Assembly: GCA_036365145.1 (NCBI GenBank)
Contig: JAEOAD010000982.1
Location: 6,040,001-6,104,000 of the forward strand
DNA: 64,000 nucleotides
Reading direction: 5' to 3'
Source: Orientallactaga sibirica
Taxonomy: Eukaryota > Chordata > Mammalia > Rodentia > Dipodidae
Under the pieces are notes generated by a model, which saw only the letters and a list, made by a program, of their open reading frames with translations, was not told the DNA's origin and did not search any database. Position numbers and translations under genes: made by a program. This document shows, piece by piece, positions 19,658 through 29,766 of this stretch (within the stretch, counting starts at the first letter, position 1; every line of letters starts with the position of its first letter).

Positions 19658-21816
19658 TCGAGAACTGGAATCTTTTAAGATGAGGCCAGCTGGTCTTTCC
19701 ACACTCTGAAATGAGATAGTAGTAACTCTTCATTGTCACCCTCAAGACCCATGTGTATAGTTACGAGCATTTGTGTGGCAGCCAAGACTCCATAGCATGT
19801 AGTGTAGTAGGTGGATTGCCAAGACAAAGAAGCACACATGGGCACAAGGTCACAGAAACTATAGACTTGTGGTGGCTGACTCATAGGAAGGGGGTGTGCT
19901 GGAGCCTGGGTCAGCCCTAGGCTGCCCATGCCCTACCTAGACTGTAGAAAAAGCAAAGCTTCGAGTTAGCCAGAGAGAAGCAGTGAATCACAGAGGCCTG
20001 CCTCTGGCAATGGCTCCTTTATTGCAAAGCCTTCCTGCTGTAGTTTCCTTTTAGGCAGTTAACTGCTATATAACAGAAGTTCAAAATTACAAACCCTGGG
20101 CTTGTTAGCACAAGGCTGGAGCAGCCCAGGGAGGGGATGCTAAAGACAATTGTTACTTTTTCCTTCAAATATGTGGTGATTTGGGAATAGCAAAATGTTT
20201 TATGTTCATAGTTGATGAAAGATTTAAGTCTTTCATTGCCAGCAAGTCTAAATGTGGTGGTTTAGTCGGGATTATATTTTCCCATGTTTTTTAATAAGAC
20301 ACTTCTGTATTCACTAATGCTTTGGGTGTTTTTTAGGAAAGCCTCCAATTTAGTGGCAAGCCCCAGGGAATATTACTGTTAGCTGTTCCAACATACTATA
20401 TTGTGTGCGAATCCCTCTTTTATTGTCTTTTAAAGGGTGTGAAAATGCATCTTTCTGTCACCATAATTAGATAAGAATGCAGCATTAATCTGCTTTCTAA
20501 CTCTGCCTGTCCTTTCAAATTGCAATAAATGCACAATGTACTCATTATAAAAGGCGTGTTAAGTAATGAACAATTAGAGGGAAAATTTCTGTTCACCAGG
20601 GTAAAGCTGGAGCCTGAGAATCAAACAATATAAAAACATAACCAAAGAAAACAAAAAAGCAAACGGCTTTTTTCAAATCTAGCTATAATTATGTCTACTA
20701 ATTCAATATTGTGGAAACAAATGATCATAAAGGAATGGTGGTGCAATGCATTTGTTCATGGAGTCTTGTTTCTAATTCATTGCATGCTAAGCACCTGAGG
20801 TGGTTTAGTTACTATGCGGGCCTTGTTGCGAAGAGGGCTACATGGGGCCCATTGGGTTCATTTGTCCAGCAAGAGTTAGAGGCTTGTGCCTTGCTCATGC
20901 GAATTCACTAAACCAGCAAGCTTAAAGGAGATGACGTATTTCTCGTGGGTGAGTTTGCTTCTCTTTTTTAGAGTTGGATGCATCAATATTTTTGTTATAG
21001 TGCATGCTGTTTATTTAGATTAGTATTGGAAAATTCAAAATAGTATAATGAATACTTAAAGAAGTAAAAGCCTCTTTTCTTCCTCTAAAGCCTGACTTTG
21101 CAGAGTAACACTATTGATAGTTGCTTGTGTATTTTTCCAGGCATTTTACATGAATTATAAGTATTTGTGCGTGTTATATGTTTCCTAATGTATCTTGGAC
21201 ATATTTGTATAACAATATACTCAAACCATCGCCAGGCCAATCAAGCTAACAGCTGTTAGGGTCATTGCAGTTAGAGTGACAGAAATGGTTTGTAGCTAAG
21301 CTAATAGCTTCTTAGCATCGGGGGACCCATGGGATTGATGGAGGACTGGAGACTAGTGTGTGTGGGGGGGGGGCTAGCAGGAATCAAGGCGGTTTTGTAG
21401 GATTGAGCAACAGGAAGCTGGGAATGGAAGTATGGCAGCAACAGTGTGTCCTCATATATCACAGCTATAAGAGACTCTAAAAACATTCCTCCCCTAGGTC
21501 TCGTACCTCAATATTCAAAGCGCGCATGCGTTTACTTGCCTGTACATGCAAGTGAACACACAGTAGCTGGGTGGTTGAGCTGGGGTTTATCTGCAGACAA
21601 GACCAAGGGCAGGCAGAACAAGGACTTGGTTGTCGCTCTTCTCAGAAATTGCAACTAGTAATTACCCTCACCAGGTTCTGATTAGCAAAGAGTTACAAAA
21701 TTTTACAGAGTTGACAACTACCACAGGATCATGATGTGAGAAAAATAATGTTTATGAATTAATTGCCTGACACCCCCCCGCCCCACTGCCATTCTATCTT
21801 TTTAATATCTTTAGTG
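19658..21816. other. SINE-free, AT-rich unique region
   Basis: More than 2 kb without a young SINE, unusual for this window. Bases 20161-20640 are complex and AT-rich with homeodomain-type motifs (TAATTAGATAAG, GCATTAATCTG, GAACAATTAGAGG). Nothing codes here, and a regulatory role is only inferred. Confidence 0.55.
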
Positions 21817-21817
21817 T

Positions 21818-21890
21818 TGGGGACTGAACCCAGAGCCTGGTACTTGCTAGGCAAGTGCTATACCAATGAGCTAAATCTTCAAGCCCCTGT
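21818..21890 (-). mobile_element. ID SINE, antisense
   Basis: TTGGGGACTGAACCCAGAGC, TGCTAGGCAAGTGCTATACC and AATGAGCTAAATCTTCAAGCC: a fairly well kept antisense ID element. Confidence 0.78.
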
Positions 21891-21896
21891 TTATTA

Positions 21897-22147
21897 TTAT
21901 TATTTTTCAATTTTTATTTATTAATTATTTGCAAGGAAAGAGAGGGAAGAAGAAGGAGAAGAGAGAGAGAGAGCGGAGAGGTAGGAGAAAAGAAGAAGAA
22001 TGGGGTGTGTCAGGGCTTCTTGCCACCGCAAATGAAATCCAGACACATGAGCCACTTTGTGCATCTGGCTCTACGTGGGTACTGGCGAATCAAACTCAGG
22101 CTATCTGGCTTCGCAAGCACGTACCTTTAACAGCTGAGCCATCTCGT
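21897..22147 (-). mobile_element. DIP-like SINE, antisense, with long GA segment
   Basis: ATTATTATTATTTTTCAATT tail, an expanded GAAGAAGGAGAAGAGAGAG segment, GTGCATCTGGCTCTACGTGG and head CAGCTGAGCCATCTC. Confidence 0.88.
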
Positions 22148-22164
22148 TAAATAGAAAACCTGAG

Positions 22165-22280
22165 ACCCATGTGATGGTGTACATAGTCCCAGTTACTTGG
22201 GAGTAGCTGAGGCACGAGGATCACTTGAGTCGTAGATTTCAGCCTGAGCTTTAACATAGCAAGACCCCATTTCAAAAGCA
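22165..22280 (+). mobile_element. Old B1-like SINE
   Basis: CCATGTGATGGTGTACATAGT, CCAGTTACTTGGGAGTAGC, GGATCACTTGAGTCGTAG and AGCAAGACCCCATTTCAAAAG follow 7SL-derived SINE order, strongly diverged. Confidence 0.65.
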
Positions 22281-22284
22281 AAAT

Positions 22285-22522
22285 GGAGGGCCTGAGGATA
22301 TTTCAGTGGGTAGAATGCCAGCTTAGCATGAATGATGCCCTGAGTTCTATCCCTAGCACCACATAAATGGGCATGCTAGCACACACCTGTAACCCCAGCG
22401 CTCAGCTGGTGAAAGCAAGAGAATCAAGAATTCAAGGCCATTCTCAGCTATATAGGGACATTGAGGTTAGCTTGTGCTATGTGAGATCCTGAGACCCCAC
22501 TTCAAAAAAAAAAAAAAAAAAA
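22285..22522 (+). mobile_element. ID-B1 composite SINE (B4 architecture)
   Basis: ID-like head (GAGGATATTTCAGTGGGTAG, B box GAGTTCTATCCCTAGC) runs straight into a B1-like unit (CACACACCTGTAACCCCAGC, TTCAAGGCCATTCTCAGC) and a poly-A of about 20. One shared tail shows the two parts moved as one element. Confidence 0.75.
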
Positions 22523-22691
22523 GCAAAAAAGCAGAAGTGAATATTCATTTTTTTCCCCTTTACATGTGTTGGTGATATCATTTTCAGTAGTGGAAATAGA
22601 TCATTCAGGGCCTCTCACAAAGTGGCTTTGTCATTGATGGTATGATGGTAGTTGAGTGTGGACATCTCGTGTGTTAAAAATTTTGGAATAG

Positions 22692-22872
22692 AGCCGGGCG
22701 TGGTGGTGCACGCCTTTAATCCCAGCACTCGGGAGGCAGAGGTAGGAGGATCGTCGAGAGTTCGAGGCCACCCTGAGACTACATAGTGAATTCCAGGTCA
22801 GCCTGGACCAGAGTGAGACCCTACCTTGCAAAACCAAAAAAAAAAAAAAAAAAAAAACCAAAAAAAACAACA
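22692..22872 (+). mobile_element. B1 SINE, young
   Basis: Near-consensus GCCGGGCGTGGTGGTGCACGC with full body and a poly-A of about 22. TTGGAATA flanks at 22683-22690 and 22873-22880. Confidence 0.95.
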
Positions 22873-22880
22873 TTGGAATA

Positions 22881-23101
22881 GGGCTGGGGAAATGGATTAG
22901 TGGTTAAAGCGCTTGCCTGTGAAGCCTAAGGACCCAGGTTCAATTCTCCAGGACCCATGTAAGCCACATGCACAAGGTGGCGCATGCATTAGGAGTTTGT
23001 TTGCAGTGGCTGGAGGCACTGGCACACCCATTCTATCTGCCTCTTTCTCCCTCCCCCTTCTCCAATAAATAAATAAATACAATAAAAATATTTTTAAATT
23101 T
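22881..23101 (+). mobile_element. DIP-like SINE
   Basis: GGGCTGGGGAAATGGATTAG head, B box CAGGTTCAATTCTCC, body GCCACATGCACAAGGTGGC and an AATAAATAAATAAATAC tail. It shares the TTGGAATA target motif with the B1 upstream (22873-22880 and 23102-23109). Confidence 0.93.
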
Positions 23102-23120
23102 TTGGAATATTTCCTACAAT

Positions 23121-23260
23121 TTTTTTGCAAGAGGGTCTCACTCTAGCCCAGGCTGACCTGAAATTCACTCTGTAGTCTCAAGCTGGCCTTAACCTCACAG
23201 AAATCCTCCTACCTCAGCCTTCTTAGTGCTGGGATTAAAGGCATGTGCCACCACAACTAG
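23121..23260 (-). mobile_element. B1 SINE, antisense
   Basis: TTTTTTTGCAAGAGGGTCTCA to GGCATGTGCCACCACAACTAG, moderately diverged. CTACAAT flanks at 23114-23120 and 23261-23267. Confidence 0.9.
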
Positions 23261-23267
23261 CTACAAT

Positions 23268-23487
23268 GTTTTATTTGTTTTTATTATTTTTAGTTGAGAG
23301 AGAAAGAGAGAGAGAGAAAGAAGCAGACAGAGAGAATGGGCATGCCAGGGCCTCTAGCCACTGCAGACAAACTCCAGACACATGTACCACCTTGTGCATC
23401 TGGCTTTACATGGGTACTGGGGAATTGAACCTGGGTCCTTAGGCTTTACAGGCAAGTGCCTTAACCAGTAAGCCACTTCTCCAGCCC
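23268..23487 (-). mobile_element. DIP-like SINE, antisense
   Basis: GTTTTATTTGTTTTTATTATT tail side, GGGCATGCCAGGGCCTCTAGC and head CAGTAAGCCACTTCTCCAGCC. It shares the CTACAAT motif with the adjacent B1 (23261-23267 and 23488-23494). Confidence 0.92.
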
Positions 23488-23494
23488 CTACAAT

Positions 23495-23842
23495 CTTTTT
23501 TTGATATGGGTGAAAGTTGGTAAAAAACTTGTTTAGAGATTAAAAGCCCACAGAAGGATTTTCGATAGACCAGTGCCTGTTTTCCATTCTCTGCTACTCT
23601 CGTGCCGTATGACTGTGCCTCTGGCCCTGCATCCTGTCACTGTCTGACACTCCCCACTCAGGGCTGACACTAGTTAAGTTGTCATTAAAGTGTTCCTAGA
23701 CGCTGTTGCTGCTCTGCACAGCTCAGAGTAACCCATGGTGAAACTTGGGCTCCGGATAGATACATTTCACTAAGCCAGAATGGGACATTCTATTTTCTTC
23801 CACAGTGGGGGAGTTAGAGTTGAAGGAGAAGGTCCTTCCTCC
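23495..23842. other. Unique noncoding DNA
   Basis: No recognised repeat; short frames only. Confidence 0.5.
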
Positions 23843-23949
23843 ACCCCCACCTTGTCTTACTTTAGCCCAGGCTGGTCTTGAACACACAATGATCCTCCTA
23901 CCTCAGTCTCCTGAGTACTGGGATCAAAGGCATGTGCCACTGCTCCTTG
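23843..23949 (-). mobile_element. Old B1 fragment, antisense
   Basis: TTTAGCCCAGGCTGGTCTTGA, ATCCTCCTACCTCAGTCTCC and GGGATCAAAGGCATGTGCCAC. Lacks a clear tail. Confidence 0.72.
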
Positions 23950-24003
23950 TTGAGAAGGGGTCCTCACATGACTGGTTAGTATACCTTTGTCTTGTCTTTT
24001 TTC

Positions 24004-24164
24004 TTTTTCTTTTTTTTTTTTTTTTTTTCAAGGTAGGGTTTCACTCTAGCCCAGGCTGACCTGGAATTAACTATGTAGTCTCAGGGTGGCCTTGAACTCA
24101 TGGCAATCCTCCTACCTCTACCTCCCAAGTGCTGGGATTAAAGGCATGCGCCACCACGCCCGGC
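24004..24164 (-). mobile_element. B1 SINE, antisense
   Basis: Poly-T of about 20, TTCAAGGTAGGGTTTCACTC, full body and GCATGCGCCACCACGCCCGGC. Confidence 0.93.
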
Positions 24165-24388
24165 CTTTATCTGTCATTTTTCATCATAAGTTTGGGAAGA
24201 CTGCTTTGAGACTTTCCTAAAATCTGGGAAGAGAAGGTTGTACTTCTGTAAATTCTCTCTGTCCTTGACATTTTTAAGGCAGAAAGGGAAAGGACATCTC
24301 TCTCAGGGAAGGTGGGAAGTTCATCCACTGTCTGCCATCTGTCTGATGATGCTAGTGTTACGACAGGTTCCCATGACTATATCTTATT
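24165..24388. other. Unique noncoding DNA
   Basis: No recognised repeat between two SINEs. Confidence 0.5.
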
Positions 24389-24401
24389 AAGAACAGCCCT
24401 G

Positions 24402-24529
24402 TTGTGGCTCACGCCTTTAATCCCAGCACTTGGGAGGCAGAGGTAGGAGGATAGCCATGAGTTCGAGGCCACCCTGAGAATACAGAGTGAATTCCAGGTC
24501 AGCCTGGGCTAGAGTGAGACCCTACCTCG

Positions 24530-24560
<31 letters not shown>
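24402..24560 (+). mobile_element. B1 SINE, slightly 5' truncated
   Basis: Begins TGTGGCTCACGCCTTTAATC, so it lacks about the first ten bases. The rest is complete, with a poly-A of about 30. The target-site duplication AAGAACAGCCCTG lies just before it and again at about 24561-24574. Confidence 0.93.
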
Positions 24561-24566
<6 letters not shown>

Positions 24567-24574
24567 AGCCCTGT

Positions 24575-25200
24575 ATTGCAAGGACTTCATTAGTGGCCCA
24601 GAGCAGTGGACGCTCAGTCAGTACATGCAGAGAAGGATTGGCTGGGCAGCACGAAGCCCTGGCTTGTGTGCTTATGGGCCCTCTGCTTAGTCAGTCTTCT
24701 CTTTGAGTCACATCTTTTCTGTCACTTGTCACCATATCCAACATTTGTAGGTACTTTTCAGTTTTCAGAATGCCTCAAAGTTCCTGTGACATATGCAGAA
24801 GTAGTGTGATTATTCCACATGGCCACCCTGGTGAGTGCGGTGGTGTGTCTTCCTGTGGCCTGCTACAGGACCGGGTTTATATTATACTAAGTAATGGTGT
24901 GGGCCCCAAATCTGTGCCTTGGGATTCTGCTTGAAAATGTCTTCTGCATGCCTGCCCTTGATTTTTTGACTGTTCTGAGTGAGTGTGTGTGTGTGTGTAA
25001 GTGTGGGAATCTCTTCTAGGTGAGGGGGGAGGGGATATCAGCTGGCTGGGAGTGGAGGTGCCATGCCCAAGCAGGTATTGGCCATGTGTGAACCCTCTGT
25101 GGCCCTCACTTTCCCGAGGTAGCAAGAGTACTGGATATGGTGGAAAGTGGTTATTTTCCTGATTCTAAGAGGTCTGGCTCATTTTTCTCCCTCTCCTTTC
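24575..25200. other. Unique DNA with a short (GT)n run
   Basis: Non-repetitive apart from GTGTGTGTGTGTGTG near 24983. An 82-codon minus-strand frame across this run is a by-product of it. Confidence 0.5.
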
Positions 25201-25218
25201 TCCTCCGTATTTTCTTTT

Positions 25219-25394
25219 CTTTTCTTTCTTTCTTTTTTTTTTTTTTTTTTGGTTTTGCAAGGTAGGGTCTCACTCTGGTCCAGGCTGACCTGGAATTCAC
25301 TATGTAGTCTCAGGGTGGCCTCGAACTCTCGGCGATCCTCCTACCTCTGCCTCCCGAGTGCTGGGATTAAAGGCGTGCGCCACCACGTCCGGCT
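25219..25394 (-). mobile_element. B1 SINE, young, with 18-base target-site duplication
   Basis: Poly-T, GGTTTTGCAAGGTAGGGTC, full body and GCGTGCGCCACCACGTCCGGC. TCCTCCGTATTTTCTTTT is repeated exactly at 25201-25218 and 25395-25412. Confidence 0.95.
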
Positions 25395-25412
25395 TCCTCC
25401 GTATTTTCTTTT

Positions 25413-25790
25413 ACTAGCTCCTATACTAAGTGGTTAGTATACTTTTCTCTTGTAAATTTTTGCCAACATGGTTGATGGCAAAACGAAGCAGAACTCTTGC
25501 AGTGTGGTACCTGCATCTGGCTGATGTGCAGGTAAGTGTGTAAGTATCCATTGCAGGAAGATTAAGATTAATACCCATTTCTTTACTTTGTATGGTTTAA
25601 TGCACAGTCATGAGCATTTTTCTAGGTGTTTGGTTTGGGTTATAATCTAGGATTGGGCATTGTGTTTGGTCTTGTGTTCTGGAGAAGTCCTGTTCTTCCT
25701 TCTATAGCATAGGCGCTTGGATAAGTTGTCTGTTTCTTTACGGTGAAAGTGAGGTTGGGTTCCCATCTGAGTCTTAGTGTCTATTTTTTT
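25413..25790. other. Unique noncoding DNA
   Basis: No repeat recognised. A short ATG-initiated stretch near 25470 ends at a GTAAGT-like site near 25531, but there is no second supporting exon. Confidence 0.45.
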
Positions 25791-25794
25791 TTGT

Positions 25795-25915
25795 ATTGTA
25801 TGTATGTGTGTGTGCATGTTCATATATATGTGCACACATGGGTGCATGTGTGTACATACATGTGGAGGCCAGAGGTCAACATTGGGTGTCCTTTTCAATC
25901 ACTGTCCATTTTATT
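25795..25915 (-). mobile_element. Truncated composite SINE (B4-like), antisense
   Basis: TGTATGTATGTGTGTGTGCAT, then GTGGAGGCCAGAGGTCAACA and GGGTGTCCTTTTCAATCAC: the TG tail and adjoining part of the composite family. The B1-like and head parts are absent where the L1 piece begins. Confidence 0.6.
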
Positions 25916-25924
25916 ATTTTTTCT

Positions 25925-26310
25925 TTTTTTAAATTTATTTTAATTTTACATGCATGTTGGTGCCTCCAGTAGCCTCCTCCCTGTCCCTCCCACCTCCAAA
26001 AGGACCTTCCTCATTGGGGAATGTGGGTCGTGCATTATGGGGGTAGCCAACAGTTATCGGGGATAGGCCAAGTCTCTGTGCATAATACCCCAACTTGTGG
26101 CTCTAACATTCTTTCCGCCCCCTCTTCTGCGAATTTCCCTGAGCCACGTTGGGTTCATTTTAGTTCTACTTCAGTGATGAGGTCTTGGGAGCCTCTGTGT
26201 CTCTGGATATCTGGTTTAGTAGGAGTTAAGCGTTCTCTGTGTTTATCTCCTTCAGCCTTGTGCTGGTGTCAGGTTCGCCAAGAAAGCTGCACTCTTGCCC
26301 ATTTCCCCTG
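25925..26310 (-). mobile_element. Rodent L1 3' UTR fragment, antisense
   Basis: TTTAAATTTATTTTAATTTT, then CTCTAACATTCTTTCCGCCCC (also present in the 13.4 kb copy as TTACATTCTTTCTGCCCC) and CTTCTGCGAATTTCCCTGAGC. A different L1 subfamily from 13363-14304. No coding sequence. Confidence 0.6.
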
Positions 26311-26321
26311 ATTATTCTTTT

Positions 26322-26599
26322 TTTAAATTTAATTTTTTTGAGGCAAGCCCAACAGACGGGAGTGTGTGTGTGTTTGTTGGGGGGGGGAGAAAGAGAGAGG
26401 AGAGAGAAAATGAATTGGTGTGCTAGGGTCTCCAGCCACTGCCATTGAACTCCAGACACGTGTGCCACCTAGTGGGCATGTGCAGCCTTGCGTGCTTGCA
26501 TCACCGTGCATCTGGCCTACATGGGACCTGGAGCGTCAAATATGAGTCCTTAGGCTTCACAGGCAAGTGCCTTAACTACTAAGCGATCTGTCCAGCCCC
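26322..26599 (-). mobile_element. Long-variant DIP-like SINE, antisense
   Basis: TTTTTTTGAGGCAAGCCCAAC, expanded GT and GA runs, CCACCTAGTGGGCATGTGCAG with the long-variant insert, and head CTACTAAGCGATCTGTCCAGCC. Confidence 0.82.
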
Positions 26600-26600
26600 C

Positions 26601-26826
26601 CATCTTATTCTTTGAGACAGGATCCAGTATCTCTCACTTAACCTAGGACTCATAGATTCAGTTAGACTAGCTAGCCAGCAAGGCCTAAGGATCCTCCTGT
26701 TTCTGCTTCCTCAGCACTGGGATTACATGTGTGCACTACCACACTATCTTGTGGGTTCTGAGATCCAAACGCAGCTCCTCATGCTTACATGGTCAGCACT
26801 TGACTCACTGAGTCATCCCCTCAGCC
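26601..26826 (-). mobile_element. Composite SINE (B4-like), antisense
   Basis: TTTGAGACAGGATCCAGTATC, CTGGGATTACATGTGTGCAC, TGTGGGTTCTGAGATCC and head CACTGAGTCATCCCCTCAGCC. The TG tail is missing. Confidence 0.7.
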
Positions 26827-27280
26827 TCTCAGTGTCTCATTATTGATCCCTCCCTGACGATGTTTCTACCAAGTCATTCCCTCTGGAAGGTCCTCTTTTC
26901 TGGAGTCAGTGACCAATCTGGGTGCACTTTGAAGTGTGGCGATTCCCCTCTTTTCACATCTTTTTCATTCAGTGGTTTCATCCTACATTGCACAGGTGAA
27001 CGAGGGCAGATATAGCTACTATGTCTGGCCTCAAACCAGACCCACAGCTGTATTCACTTTCATTGAAAGGATTCAATGCTGCATCCTTTCAAGAGCTAGA
27101 ATTGAGGAACCAGGAGAGAGACCAGGAGGTCCACAAAGCCAAAAGTATTTACAGTTTGGATAACTCTTCAGGGCTTTTCTCATTGTTCACCCAGCAATGT
27201 GCTCGATTCTCCCATCCACTTGACATGCATTAAGTTGGAATTCTTAAAGAAGAGCTGTATTTTATTGGCCTCTTTGTACA
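26827..27280. other. Unique noncoding DNA
   Basis: No recognised repeat; two overlapping frames of 70-75 codons are chance. Confidence 0.5.
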
Positions 27281-27322
27281 AAATTGGTGTGCTAGGGCCT
27301 CCAGCCACTGCAATCGAACTTT
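27281..27322 (-). mobile_element. DIP-like SINE fragment
   Basis: AATTGGTGTGCTAGGGCCTCC then AGCCACTGCAATCGAACTT: a 40-base middle piece of an antisense copy without head or tail. Confidence 0.7.
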
Positions 27323-27337
27323 GAAAATGTCATTATT

Positions 27338-27355
27338 GCCGGGTGTGGTGGCGCA

Positions 27356-27388
<33 letters not shown>

Positions 27389-27688
27389 GTTTTGCGAGGT
27401 AGGGTCTCACTCTGGTCCAGGCTGACCTGGAATTAACTATGTAGTCTCAGGGTGGCCTCGAACTCTCGGCGATCCTCCTACCTCTGCCTCCCGAGTGCTG
27501 GGATTAAAGGCGTGCGCCACCACGCCCGGCTTGTGGCGCACATCTTTAATCCCAGCACTCGGGAGGCAGAGGTAGGAGGATCATCGTGAGTTCGAGACTA
27601 CCCTGAGACTACATAGTGAATTCCAGGTCAGCCTGGGCTACAGTGAGACCCTACCTCGGAAAACCAAAAAAAAAAAAAAAAAAAAAAA
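27338..27688 (+). mobile_element. B1 SINE split by another B1
   Basis: GCCGGGTGTGGTGGCGCATC at the left, resuming after the nested element with CATCTTTAATCCCAGCACTC to a poly-A. Outer duplication GTCATTATT lies at 27329-27337 and 27689-27697. Confidence 0.93.
27359..27532 (-). mobile_element. B1 SINE nested in a B1, opposite strand
   Basis: Poly-T of about 29, GGTTTTGCGAGGTAGGGTC, complete body and CACCACGCCCGGC. The target lies within the outer B1 (GTGGCGCATCTT before, GTGGCGCACATCTT after). Confidence 0.95.
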
Positions 27689-27698
27689 GTCATTATTC

Positions 27699-28307
27699 CT
27701 TTCGGGATGGATCCTGGGTCTTGGCATCGTGTTCCTCCAGGATCCTTTAACATATCCTTTCTGAGACATGAAGATGGTCTCTCATTAGTAGAGCAAATTC
27801 TCTGCCCTTTGCCTAGAATCAAGCCTTTGTGCCAAGAGGTCTGGAGCAGGGTAACTAGAAGTGTTCACTGCTATTGGGGTGCATTGCTTCTAGGCCCTTC
27901 CAGTGAGGAGACCTCTGAAGTGGATGTTGTTTACCAGTGTGACTTCCTGCCTTTACAGTCAGATGCAGCTCTGTAGGGCCTTCTCTGTGCTTCCTCTTTC
28001 TCTTTAGCATTCCTTTCCAGCAGTCTCTTTTACCCATTACTGCCTGGAGCGTGTCCTGTGTCTTCCAGGTGCCATAGATCATTCAACAGCAGGGATCTAC
28101 AGCCTGCACCTGCTGAGCCCATCTCTGTTCAGCATACCACCTACTTTGTTGTGGCTTCAAGCTAGGAACAGCTTTGATGCTGAGGGTGGGGAGGGAGGAA
28201 AGGAGAATTCTTTCACGACAGGTGAAAATGATAGGGAGTTGAAGTTTAGTGTTCATGAAAGTTTGAACGCTGTCAATAGAAATTGGGGACACATTTGTTC
28301 TCTTGTT
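27699..28307. other. Unique noncoding DNA
   Basis: About 0.6 kb free of recognised repeats. The frames of 65-89 codons show no known domain. Confidence 0.5.
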
Positions 28308-28447
28308 CTTTTTTTGGTTTTTCAAAGTAAGGTCTGTCTCTAGCCCAGGCTGACCTGGAATTCACTATGTAGTCTCAAGGCGACCTCAAACACATGGCGA
28401 TCCTCCCACCTCTGCCGGGATTAAAGGTGTGCACCATCAGGCCCGGC
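28308..28447 (-). mobile_element. B1 SINE, antisense, with small deletion
   Basis: TTTTTTTGGTTTTTCAAAGTA to GTGTGCACCATCAGGCCCGGC. The CCCGAGTGCTG segment is missing between CTCTGCC and GGGATTAAAGG. Confidence 0.88.
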
Positions 28448-28654
28448 CAGTACTCCTGTTCTTTATGTCTCTCCATAATAGTTTGTTTTGCTTTTTGACG
28501 TTCTAAGCCTAAAATATGGACCTGTCTGACTCTTTCCAGAAAGTATGTGGACTCTTTATCTACAGAGGTAGACCTTCCAATCACATTTTAAAGATGATGT
28601 GTCCCAAGCTGTTACAATAGATACTTACACTTCCTTTTTAAAAATATTATTATC

Positions 28655-28813
28655 GCCGGGCGTGGTGGCACACACCTTTAATCCCAGCACTCGGGAGGCA
28701 GAGGTAGGAGGATTGCCGTGAGTTCAAGGCCACCCTGAGACTACATAGTTAATTCCAGGTCAGCCTGGGCCAAGAGTGAGACCCTACCTCGAAAAACCAA
28801 AAAAAAAAAAAAA
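28655..28813 (+). mobile_element. B1 SINE
   Basis: GCCGGGCGTGGTGGCACACAC start, full body and A tail. AATATTATTATC before and AAATTATTATC after are the target-site duplication. Confidence 0.93.
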
Positions 28814-28821
28814 TTATTATC

Positions 28822-29120
28822 GTTTCTGTGTGTGCAAGCATGTGTATATGGGCACACATGGTACATGTGTGCGGGTGAGAAAACAATCTCAGTGTTAGTT
28901 CTTCCAGCTTGGTTGAAACAGGGTCTCTTGCTTGCTGCTGTGAACACTCTGTCAGACTGGTTTAGGGATTCTCCTGACTCCATCTCCCGTTGCTGTAGGC
29001 TGGTTGGGATTACAGGTTTTTGTGCCATTTATGTCTGGCTTTACATGGATGCCAGGGATCTGAACTCTAATCTGCAGCTTGTGGAGCAAGCACCTTTAAT
29101 CCTGAGTCATATCCCCAGTC
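28822..29120 (-). mobile_element. Composite SINE (B4-like), antisense
   Basis: TGTGTGTGCAAGCATGTGTA tail, TTGAAACAGGGTCTCTTGC, GGGATTACAGGTTTTTGTGCC, GATCTGAACTCTAATC and a decayed head TGAGTCATATCCCCAGTCC. Its plus-strand 147-codon frame begins with GTG and is not a gene. Confidence 0.78.
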
Positions 29121-29227
29121 CCTATTCATATTTTCTTGTTGAATTGGTTACTGTTCTTGCTATCAAGAGGACCTCTTTGCAGAGTAGAGTCCTATTATAT
29201 CATTCTTGCTGTATGGAGTTGTTGTTG

Positions 29228-29545
29228 TTCTTGGTATGTGTATGTTCATTTGTGTGTGTGTGTGCACATGCGTGAGTGTGAGCATGCAAATGCGAGCACA
29301 TGTGGAGGTCAGAAAACAATCTTGAGTGCTATGGCCTGGTTCGGGGCAGGGTCTCTATTCACTCCTGCAATGCACCAGGCTAGCTGGCTTGTGACCTTCC
29401 AAAGATTCTTCTATCTCCACTTCCCGTCTTGCCGTAGGAGTACTGGGATTACAGATCCTTGTACTACTGTGCCCAGCTTAATGTGAGTTCTGGGGATCCA
29501 AACTCAATGACAAGCCTTTTACCTACTGAACCATCTCCTGAGACC
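29228..29545 (-). mobile_element. Composite SINE (B4-like), antisense
   Basis: TTCTTGGTATGTGTATGTTC, (TG)n, GTGGAGGTCAGAAAACAATC, GGCAGGGTCTCTATTCACTC, GGGATTACAGATCCTTGTAC and head CTACTGAACCATCTCCTGAG. Same family and strand as the copy just upstream. Confidence 0.8.
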
Positions 29546-29547
29546 TG

Positions 29548-29766
29548 TTCTGTTTGGGACAGTAAATGTGTCCTAGGCTGGCTGACCTTGAACTCCCTGT
29601 ATAGCTAAGGGTGATCTTGAACTTCTGATCCTCTTGCCTCTACTGCTTGGATTTTAGTATTATAGGTGTATGCCATCACACTCAGTTTATTATGAGTGCT
29701 GGGGATGGAATCCAGGGCCCAATGCTTGTTGGCAAGCTCTGTCCAACTGAGCCACATCTGTAGCCC
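29548..29766 (-). mobile_element. B1-ID composite SINE, antisense
   Basis: A decayed antisense B1 (GGCTGGCTGACCTTGAACTC, TATAGGTGTATGCCATCACAC) followed by an antisense ID (GCTGGGGATGGAATCCAGGG, CAACTGAGCCACATCTGTAGC): the mirror of 22285-22522. Confidence 0.72.

Noticed and set aside
25470..25535. ATG-initiated stretch ending at a CAGGTAAGTG donor-like site
   Set aside because: Isolated, very short, with no partner exon or promoter signal.
28832..29275. 147-codon plus-strand frame, the longest in the window
   Set aside because: It opens with GTG, lies across two antisense composite SINEs and encodes repeat-derived sequence (for example the VCVCSFVCVCAHA stretch from a TG run).
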